From contig JAHUUL010000002.1 of assembly GCA_019218415.1 (NCBI GenBank), positions 62,001-126,000 of the forward strand: a stretch of DNA of 64,000 bases. The letters are read 5' to 3'. The stretch comes from Dermabacteraceae bacterium TAE3-ERU27 (lineage in GTDB: Bacteria; Actinomycetota; Actinomycetes; Actinomycetales; Dermabacteraceae). Made by a program: the position numbers and the translations under genes. The notes beneath the pieces are model-generated. The model had not been told where the DNA came from. It searched no databases and saw nothing but the letters and a program-made list of their open reading frames with translations. Positions 57,245 to 64,000 of this stretch are shown piece by piece (the first letter of the stretch is position 1; each line of letters opens with the position of its first letter).

Positions 57245-58462
57245 ATGAGCAACACCGAGGCACCCAAGACCGATCATTCCCGCGCCGTAGCGGAAAGCGA
57301 AGGCATCACCACGAACGTTGCCCCCGAGGCATCGCGCGCGGCGCGCCCGCGTTCGTTCAGCGTGGCGGACCACCAGATTCCGACCGGACGCGAAGAGGAA
57401 TGGCGCTTCAGCTCGCTGAAAGACATCATTCCGCTGCTGAAGGACGAAACGGAATACGTGGCAGATTCGCCCCTGCTCGGCGTCACCGTGGAAACCACCG
57501 CCTCCGCAGATGAGCTAATCAACGCGACCCTCGCGGCGGGCGAGGCCCCGCGCGGCAGCGCGCTGGTTCCCGAGGACCGCGTTTCCGCGCGCGTTCACGA
57601 GACCGACGCTGCCGCCACCTACCTGTCGGCCAAGCGCAATCAGGAACTGGCCGACCCGGTAACCGTGAACATTCACGGCGCGGCAGGCGAGCAGGTAAGC
57701 GCCCGGCACCTGGTTCTTGAGACCCAGGAGTCGGCGTCTGCCACCTTCGTGCTCAACCACACCGGCAGCGGCCTGGTGGCGCAGAACCTGGAAATGATCG
57801 CGGGGGATAACTCTTCCCTGACCGTGATTTCGATCCAGGACTGGGACGACGACGCGGTGCAGCTTTCCTCCCACGCCGCGCGCGTTGGCCGCGACGCTCG
57901 CTTCAAGCACGTCGTGGTCAGCTTCGGCGGCAAGGCCGTGCGCATCAGCTCCGTGAGCGCCTTCGCGGAGCCCGGCGGCGAGATCGAGCAGCTCGGCCTT
58001 TATTTCTCCGACGAAGGCCAGCACCTGGAACACCGTCTGTTCGTGGACCACGCTGCCCCGAACTGCACCAGCAACGTCACCTACAAGGGCGCGCTGCAGG
58101 GCAAGAGCGCCCGCTCCGTATGGGTTGGCGACGTGCTGATCCGTAAGCAGGCAGAGGGCACCAACACCTACGAGCTGAACCGCAACCTGGTACTGACCCA
58201 GGGCGCACGCGCCGACTCGGTGCCGAACCTGGAGATCGAGACGGGCGAGATCGAGGGCGCGGGGCACGCTTCCGCCACCGGTCGCTTCGACGACGAGCAG
58301 CTCTTCTACCTGCGCGCCAGGGGCATCCCCGAGGTAGAGGCGCGCCGTCTGGTGGTACGCGGCTTCTTCGCCGAGATCATCCAGCAGATCGACGTCCCCG
58401 AGGTGCGCGAACGCCTGCTCGCAGCCGTCGAGGCCGAGCTGAGCACCACCATGCACGCCTAA
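57245..58462 (+). CDS. sufD: Fe-S cluster assembly protein SufD
   Basis: 405 residues, SufB paralogue with the beta-helix core ('HRLFVDHAAPNCTSNVTYKGAL', conserved histidine) and C-terminal 'ARGIPEVEARRLVVRGFFAEIIQQI'. It partners SufB and SufC in the scaffold complex. Starts 2 nt after sufB. Confidence 0.95.
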   Translation: MSNTEAPKTDHSRAVAESEGITTNVAPEASRAARPRSFSVADHQIPTGREEEWRFSSLKDIIPLLKDETEYVADSPLLGVTVETTASADELINATLAAGEAPRGSALVPEDRVSARVHETDAAATYLSAKRNQELADPVTVNIHGAAGEQVSARHLVLETQESASATFVLNHTGSGLVAQNLEMIAGDNSSLTVISIQDWDDDAVQLSSHAARVGRDARFKHVVVSFGGKAVRISSVSAFAEPGGEIEQLGLYFSDEGQHLEHRLFVDHAAPNCTSNVTYKGALQGKSARSVWVGDVLIRKQAEGTNTYELNRNLVLTQGARADSVPNLEIETGEIEGAGHASATGRFDDEQLFYLRARGIPEVEARRLVVRGFFAEIIQQIDVPEVRERLLAAVEAELSTTMHA

Positions 58463-58525
58463 CAGCAGCCGTCGGCCGAGGAATCGGCCCCCATCACAGC
58501 CAAAAACTTTTTCAAGGAGAACAAA

Positions 58526-59278
58526 ATGTCGATCCTAGAGATCCGCGACCTCCACGCCACCGTGGAAACCCCCGAGGGCACCAAAGAGATCCTGAAGGGC
58601 GTAGACCTGACGATCCGTTCGGGCGAAACCCACGCCATCATGGGCCCGAACGGCTCCGGCAAGTCCACCCTGGCCTACTCCATCGCAGGCCACCCCAAGT
58701 ACGAGATCACCTCCGGCTCCGTCATGCTCGACGGCGAGGACGTCCTCGAGATGAGCGTGGACGAGCGCGCCCGCGCCGGCATGTTCCTCGCGATGCAGTA
58801 CCCGGTCGAGGTCCCCGGCGTTACCGTTTCCAACTTCCTGCGCACCGCTAAGACCGCCGTCTCCGGCGAGGCTCCCAAGCTGCGCACCTGGGTGAAGGAC
58901 GTCAAGGACGCGATGGACAACCTGCGCATGGACCACGCGTTCGCCGAGCGCAACGTCAACGAGGGCTTCTCGGGCGGCGAAAAGAAGCGCCACGAGATCC
59001 TGCAGATGGAGCTCCTCAAGCCGAAGATCGCGATTCTTGATGAGACCGACTCCGGCCTGGACGTGGACGCCCTGCGCATCGTTTCCGAGGGCGTGAACCG
59101 CGCGAAGGCCGACACCAACGTCGGCATCATGCTGATCACCCACTACACCCGCATCCTCAAGTACATCAAGCCCGACTTCGTGCACGTGTTCGTCAACGGT
59201 AAGGTTGCCGAGCAGGGCGGCCCGGAGCTGGCGGCGCGCCTGGAGGAAGAGGGCTACGACCGCTTCCTGGCTAAGTAA
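58526..59278 (+). CDS. sufC: Fe-S cluster assembly ATPase SufC
   Basis: 250 residues. Walker A 'GPNGSGKSTLAYSI', signature 'GFSGGEKKRHEI', Walker B 'IAILDETDSGLD', and H-loop 'ITHYTRIL'. It drives conformational change in SufB-SufD. AAGGAG lies 7 nt before ATG. It ends the sufBDC unit; no sufS or sufU follows. Confidence 0.97.
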   Translation: MSILEIRDLHATVETPEGTKEILKGVDLTIRSGETHAIMGPNGSGKSTLAYSIAGHPKYEITSGSVMLDGEDVLEMSVDERARAGMFLAMQYPVEVPGVTVSNFLRTAKTAVSGEAPKLRTWVKDVKDAMDNLRMDHAFAERNVNEGFSGGEKKRHEILQMELLKPKIAILDETDSGLDVDALRIVSEGVNRAKADTNVGIMLITHYTRILKYIKPDFVHVFVNGKVAEQGGPELAARLEEEGYDRFLAK

Positions 59279-59289
59279 GCCCCGGTTAG

Positions 59290-59295
59290 TAGACT
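59290..59295 (+). promoter_or_regulatory. Leaderless promoter -10 (TAGACT) of sufT
   Basis: TAGACT ends 6 nt before ATG 59302, only 11 nt after the sufC stop, so sufT may have its own promoter within the operon. Confidence 0.6.
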
Positions 59296-59301
59296 CTAGG
59301 C

Positions 59302-59631
59302 ATGAGCGATAACGCAGCCGTAGCTATTACCGCCGAGGAAGTAACCGAGGCGATGAAGGACGTCATCGACCCGGAACTCGGAATCAACGTGGTTGATCTG
59401 GGCCTGGTCTACGGCGTAAACGTTGACGAGGAGGGCAACGCGGTGGTGGACATGACTCTCACCTCCGCGGCCTGCCCGCTCACCGACGTGCTCGAAGAGC
59501 AGACCACCGCGGTGCTGGAGCCGATCACCAAGACGCACAGCATCAACTGGGTGTGGATGCCGCCGTGGGGCATGGAGATGATCACCGATGACGGTCGCGA
59601 GCAGCTGCGCGCGATCGGCTTCAACCTTTAA
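59302..59631 (+). CDS. sufT: Metal-sulfur cluster assembly factor (SufT/MIP18, DUF59)
   Basis: 109 residues of the MIP18 family: 'VIDPELGINVVDLGLVYGVNV' and 'MTLTSAACPLTDVLEEQ' with its conserved cysteine, ending 'VWMPPWGMEMITDDGREQLRAIGF'. Family members help mature Fe-S proteins. In suf loci of this phylum it usually comes last. Confidence 0.93.
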   Translation: MSDNAAVAITAEEVTEAMKDVIDPELGINVVDLGLVYGVNVDEEGNAVVDMTLTSAACPLTDVLEEQTTAVLEPITKTHSINWVWMPPWGMEMITDDGREQLRAIGFNL

Positions 59632-59642
59632 GGAGGCTGGGC

Positions 59643-60074
59643 ATGGCCAGCATTTTCAGCAAGATAATCGCGGGGGACATACCCGGGCGCATCATCTGGG
59701 CCGACGATTCGGTGGTGGTGTTCCTGGACGCTTTCCCGCAGACCTACGGTCACGCGCTCGTGGTAACCCGCGAAGAGGTGGACCGCTGGACCGATCTGCC
59801 TGAAGAGCTGGCCACCCACGCCTTCCGCGTGGCTCACATCGTGGGACGCGCACAGCAGGAGGCTTTCTCCTGCAAACGTACCGGCGTGATCGTGCAGGGT
59901 TACGAGATCCCGCACGTGCACGTGCATGTTTTCCCGACTAATTCGCCCGCCGATTTCGATCCCGCAAGGGGTATGAAGGAACCGGACCAGGCGAAGCTGG
60001 ACGAGGCCGCGCAGCTTCTGCGCGAGACTCTCCGCGCGGCCGGATACGGCGAAAACGTCGTAGACGCCGCTTAA
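59643..60074 (+). CDS. HIT-family nucleotide hydrolase
   Basis: 143 residues with 'HVHVHVFP', the catalytic HxHxH motif, and N-terminal 'SIFSKIIAGDIPGRIIWADDSVVVF' typical of HinT-like proteins. They hydrolyse nucleotide phosphoramidates and related compounds. GGAGG 8 nt before ATG; 11 nt after sufT. Confidence 0.92.
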   Translation: MASIFSKIIAGDIPGRIIWADDSVVVFLDAFPQTYGHALVVTREEVDRWTDLPEELATHAFRVAHIVGRAQQEAFSCKRTGVIVQGYEIPHVHVHVFPTNSPADFDPARGMKEPDQAKLDEAAQLLRETLRAAGYGENVVDAA

Positions 60075-60084
60075 AAACACCGGG

Positions 60085-60116
60085 AAAAGGACGGGCCGTC
60101 AGGGCCCGTCCTTTTC
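60085..60116. terminator. Terminator of the suf-HIT operon
   Basis: AAAAGGACGGGCC pairs with GGGCCCGTCCTTTT around GTCA, with a T-run on the plus strand. Confidence 0.9.
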
Positions 60117-60224
60117 TGCCGCCCGCAGACGTTAGGCACGCGCACCAACGGTGCAGCAAAAGTGCCTCATCAACCCCGGTACGATCAGCCCGCGCCGCAC
60201 GGCGCAAATTTTGAGGAGTCCCCC

Positions 60225-61829
60225 TTGCTTAGCGTGAAAAACCTGGAGATCCGCGTCGGTGCGCGCCTGCTCATGTCCGACGTAACCTTCCACGTGGGGG
60301 CGGGGGACAGGGTCGGCCTGGTCGGCCGTAACGGTGCGGGAAAGACCACCCTCACCAAGGTGCTTTCGGGACAGAACCAGCCGAACGCGGGCGAGGTAGA
60401 CGTAAGCGGGCAGATCGGTTACCTGCCGCAGGATACGCAGGCCGATAACCCGCACCAGAGCGTTCTCGGCAGGATCCTTTCGGCCCGCGACCTGGACGGT
60501 GTGCTGGCGCGGCTGCGCAAGGCCGAAGCGGAAATGTCGGACATGACCATTAGCGATACCCGCCGCGAAAAGGCGATGAACCGCTATTCCCGCCTGGACG
60601 ACGAACTGCACGCCAAGGGCGGATACGCGGCGGAGGCCGAGGCGAAGCGCCTGGCAGCGAACCTGGGCATTCCGGATCGGCTGCTCGGCAACGAACTGGG
60701 CACCCTCTCCGGCGGTCAGCGCCGCCGCGTCGAACTGGCCAGGATCCTGTTCTCCCAGGCGGAAACGCTGCTGCTGGACGAACCGACCAACCACCTGGAC
60801 GCCGATTCGATCCACTGGCTGCGCGAATACCTGATGACCTACCCCGGAGGCATCATCGTCATTTCGCACGATGTGAGCCTGGTGGAGAAGGTCGTCAATA
60901 AGGTGTTCTACCTGGACGCGAACCGCTGCGTGATCGACATCTACAACATGGGGTGGAAGCACTACCTGGCGCAGCGGGAGGCGGACGAGAAGCGCCGCCG
61001 CCGCGAAAACGCGAACATCGGTAAGAAGGTAGCGACCCTGGTGGCGCAGGCCGAAAAGATGAAGGCCACCGCCACCAAGGCCTCTGCGGCGCAGAGCATG
61101 CTGCGGCGCGCCGAAAAGATGAGCCGCGAGATGAACGAGGAACGCCAGGTAGATAAGGTGGCCAAGCTGCGTTTCCCGACTCCCGCGCCCTGCGGCAAGA
61201 CCCCGCTGATGGCGGAGGAACTCAGCAAGTCATACGGCAGCCTGGAAATTTTTGTCGACGTTAACCTGGCGATCGACCGGGGGAGCAGGGTTGTGATCCT
61301 GGGGCTGAACGGCGCCGGTAAAACCACCCTGCTGCGCATCCTGGCCGGGGTTAGCGAACCCGACACGGGCCGCGTAATAGCCGGACACGGCCTGAAGGTC
61401 GGCTACTACGCGCAGGAGCACGAGACCCTGGACCCCGACCGCACGATCCTGGAAAACATGCAGTCCGCGGCGCAAGACCTGCCCGAGGTCGAATGCCGCA
61501 AGATCCTCGGTTCGTTCCTGTTCACGGGGGACGATGTCTACAAGAAGGCCGGAGTGCTTTCGGGCGGGGAAAAGACGCGCCTGGCGCTGGCCGCCCTGGT
61601 GGTTTCGAGCGCTAACGTGCTGCTGCTGGACGAACCGACGAACAACCTGGACCCGGCGAGCCGCGAGGAAATCCTGGGGGCGCTGTCGGCCTTCGAGGGG
61701 GCTGTGGTGCTGGTTTCGCACGATCCCGGCGCGGTGGAAGCGCTCGATCCGGAGCGGGTACTGCTGATGCCCGACGCGGTTGAGGATCTGTGGAACGCGT
61801 CCTACCGAGAGTTGATTGACCTCGCTTAG
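60225..61829 (+). CDS. ABC-F family ATP-binding protein (ribosome-associated)
   Basis: 534 residues with two ABC ATPase cassettes and no membrane part. Cassette 1: 'GRNGAGKTTLTKVL', 'GTLSGGQRRRVELARIL', 'LLLDEPTNHLD'; cassette 2: 'GLNGAGKTTLLRIL', 'VLSGGEKTRLALAAL', 'LLLDEPTNNLD'; between them a charged P-site-tRNA-interaction linker. Such proteins act on the ribosomal E-site; some confer antibiotic tolerance. I take TTG 60225 because GAGGAG lies 6 nt upstream and the fold begins there. An equivalent gene lies near suf in mycobacteria. Confidence 0.9.
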   Translation: MLSVKNLEIRVGARLLMSDVTFHVGAGDRVGLVGRNGAGKTTLTKVLSGQNQPNAGEVDVSGQIGYLPQDTQADNPHQSVLGRILSARDLDGVLARLRKAEAEMSDMTISDTRREKAMNRYSRLDDELHAKGGYAAEAEAKRLAANLGIPDRLLGNELGTLSGGQRRRVELARILFSQAETLLLDEPTNHLDADSIHWLREYLMTYPGGIIVISHDVSLVEKVVNKVFYLDANRCVIDIYNMGWKHYLAQREADEKRRRRENANIGKKVATLVAQAEKMKATATKASAAQSMLRRAEKMSREMNEERQVDKVAKLRFPTPAPCGKTPLMAEELSKSYGSLEIFVDVNLAIDRGSRVVILGLNGAGKTTLLRILAGVSEPDTGRVIAGHGLKVGYYAQEHETLDPDRTILENMQSAAQDLPEVECRKILGSFLFTGDDVYKKAGVLSGGEKTRLALAALVVSSANVLLLDEPTNNLDPASREEILGALSAFEGAVVLVSHDPGAVEALDPERVLLMPDAVEDLWNASYRELIDLA

Positions 61830-61858
61830 CCGTAACACTGGTAAACTTTTCCGTAAGT

Positions 61859-61877
61859 CTGCCCGAGGGCAGTTTTT
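61859..61877 (+). terminator. Small hairpin with T5 before efp
   Basis: CTGCC-CGAG-GGCAG followed by TTTTT; a short terminator of the ABC-F gene or an attenuator in the efp leader. Confidence 0.5.
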
Positions 61878-61903
61878 AGGCACGTACAACTTAAAGGAGC
61901 CCC

Positions 61904-62461
61904 ATGGCCACCACGAACGACCTCAAGAACGGCATGGTGCTGAACCTCGAAGGTCAGCTCTGGAGCGTCGTCGAATTCCAGCACGTGAAGCCGGGCAAGG
62001 GCCCCGCTTTCGTGCGTACCAAGCTCAAGAACGTGCTCTCCGGCAAGACCGTAGATAAGACTTTCAACGCTGGCGTAAAGGTTGAGACCGCCAACGTCGA
62101 CAAGCGCGACATGCAGTACTCCTACATGGACGGCGAAATGTACGTCTTCATGGACACCTCCACCTGGGAGCAGCTGAACGTCACCGCCGACGTTGTGGGT
62201 AACGCCGCCGACTTCATGCTTGAGGGCCAGGACGTCATCGTGGCGCTGCACGACGACAACCCGCTTTACGTCGAGCTTCCCGCTTCCGTCGTGCTGGAGA
62301 TCGCCTTCACCGAGCCGGGCCTGCAGGGTGACCGCAGCTCCGGTGGCACCAAGCCCGCGAAGCTGGAGACCGGCCGCGAGATCCAGGTGCCGCTGTTCCT
62401 GGAGCAGGGCGTCAAGGTTAAGGTCGACACCCGCTCGGGCGAATACCTGGGGCGCGCGTGA
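61904..62461 (+). CDS. efp: Elongation factor P
   Basis: 185 residues, three OB-like barrels. The loop that reaches the peptidyl-transferase centre reads 'KPGKGPAF', with lysine K32 flanked by PG and GP. This proline-rich loop is the version that works without post-translational modification in actinobacteria, and no modification enzyme lies nearby. EF-P rescues ribosomes stalled on polyproline. AAGGAG 5 nt before ATG. Overlaps nusB by 4 nt. Confidence 0.97.
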   Translation: MATTNDLKNGMVLNLEGQLWSVVEFQHVKPGKGPAFVRTKLKNVLSGKTVDKTFNAGVKVETANVDKRDMQYSYMDGEMYVFMDTSTWEQLNVTADVVGNAADFMLEGQDVIVALHDDNPLYVELPASVVLEIAFTEPGLQGDRSSGGTKPAKLETGREIQVPLFLEQGVKVKVDTRSGEYLGRA

Positions 62462-62955
62462 GTCTTCCGCTGCCTCAGCGTGACGGGGAGGAAGTAGAGC
62501 TGGTTCGCACCGAACCCGGCTCCGCTAAGCGCCTCCCCGCGCGTACCCGTGCCCGCATCCGCGCGATGGACGTCCTCTTTGAGGCCGACATGCGCGGCGG
62601 CCTGGACGAGCTGGAACTGCTCGCGGAGCGTAAGGTTCGCTCCGCGGCGCAGAGTGATTTCCCGGAGTTTGCCGCCGAACTGGTGCGGCTGCACGCCGCG
62701 CACAGCGAAGAGATCGACGATCTCATTGCCACCCACGCCGTGGGCTGGACCCTGGAGCGGATGCCCGCCGTTGACCGGGCTATCCTACGGCTGGGAACGG
62801 CGGAGTTGGTCTTTTCTCAGGAAGAGCAGCCCGTGGGTTCGGTGCTCGGACAGTACGTGGACATCGCTACTTCGCTTTCTACCGGGGATTCCCCCCGGTT
62901 TGTGAACGCTCTTCTGCAGCGGATTGTGGATATGCAGTCCCTTTTGCAGGAATAG
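62458..62955 (+). CDS. nusB: Transcription antitermination factor NusB
   Basis: 165 residues, all helical: '[20 protein letters not shown]' start, then '[18 protein letters not shown]' and the terminal '[18 protein letters not shown]'. With NusE (S10) it binds boxA of rRNA transcripts. GTG start overlaps the efp stop (GTGA), the common actinobacterial efp-nusB pair. The first 25 residues are an extra, poorly conserved tail. Confidence 0.95.
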   Translation: MSLPLPQRDGEEVELVRTEPGSAKRLPARTRARIRAMDVLFEADMRGGLDELELLAERKVRSAAQSDFPEFAAELVRLHAAHSEEIDDLIATHAVGWTLERMPAVDRAILRLGTAELVFSQEEQPVGSVLGQYVDIATSLSTGDSPRFVNALLQRIVDMQSLLQE

Positions 62956-62962
62956 TTTTATT

Positions 62963-62997
62963 GGCCGCCCGTCAAGATAAGCGACGGGCGGCCTTTT
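62963..62997 (+). terminator. Terminator of efp-nusB
   Basis: GGCCGCCCGTC pairs perfectly with GACGGGCGGCC around 9 nt, then TTTTC. Confidence 0.92.
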
Positions 62998-63023
62998 CAT
63001 AACCTAATAAAAACAACCTTTAA

Positions 63024-64000
<977 letters not shown>

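Overview
The window comes from a high-GC Gram-positive bacterium (Actinomycetota). Most of it is GC-rich, actinobacterium-restricted families are abundant (SepH, DUF4193, DUF3093, DUF3710, DUF3159, DUF5998, DUF7455 types, a PASTA kinase, class II DAHP synthase, a HrdB-like primary sigma factor), and GTG/TTG starts are common. Several gene orders match those I know from mycobacteria: aroG - pknL - Rv2175c-like - idsA; DUF4193 - DUF3093 - dut - DUF3710 - OB-fold - DUF3159 - two TrkA - permease - TrmA; ctaA - ABC exporter - sufR - sufBDC. The UDPGP-type UTP-glucose-1-phosphate uridylyltransferase would fit an Actinomycetaceae/Bifidobacteriaceae-like lineage, and the bc1 and oxidase genes show aerobic respiration. 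I cannot name a genus. No rRNA, tRNA, CRISPR array or insertion sequence was seen.

Layout. 0-6.2 kb: 3' end of a MetP-like NSS transporter with its 43-aa MetS subunit, a TipA-type MerR regulator, a ferric-reductase-like membrane protein behind a probable iron-repressor box, a secreted SLH/LGFP/NlpC-P60 wall hydrolase with a lipoprotein, and a YagU-like protein. 6.2-14.7 kb: ugpA-type gene, metG, a lipoprotein, and the respiratory cluster ctaE-qcrC-qcrA-qcrB. 14.8-24.4 kb: acyl-CoA synthetase, glucokinase, esterase, acyltransferase, aroG, pknL, its DNA-binding neighbour and a polyprenyl synthase. 24.4-25.2 kb: about 790 bp with no recognisable gene. 25.2-31.8 kb: USP, primary sigma factor, siderophore-interacting protein, DUF7455 protein, parE, hisF. 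31.8-33.0 kb: a small AT-rich island with an XRE regulator and a membrane protein of unknown function. 33.0-39.8 kb: mutarotase, parC, DUF5998, a phosphodiesterase, sepH, DUF4193. 39.9-47.6 kb: dut cluster, two RCK (TrkA) proteins, a KimA-like potassium transporter, TrmA-type methyltransferase. 47.6-54.9 kb: aconitase, dxs, ctaA and an ABC exporter. 55.0-60.1 kb: sufR-sufB-sufD-sufC-sufT-HIT. 60.2-64 kb: ABC-F protein, efp-nusB, and pyrR-pyrB running off the right edge.

Common threads. Iron and Fe-S use recurs: two predicted DtxR/IdeR boxes, the SUF operon, aconitase, Rieske protein and heme A synthase. Many genes (at least 13) have a TANNNT-like -10 hexamer ending 6-8 nt before the start codon, most often exactly 6, implying leaderless mRNAs. 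The least explained parts are the 24.4-25.2 kb gap, the AT-rich island, the palindromes between acnA and dxs, and the hairpin/operator between the sigma gene and the siderophore-interacting protein gene. The two RCK proteins beside a KimA-like transporter look like a potassium-uptake module.
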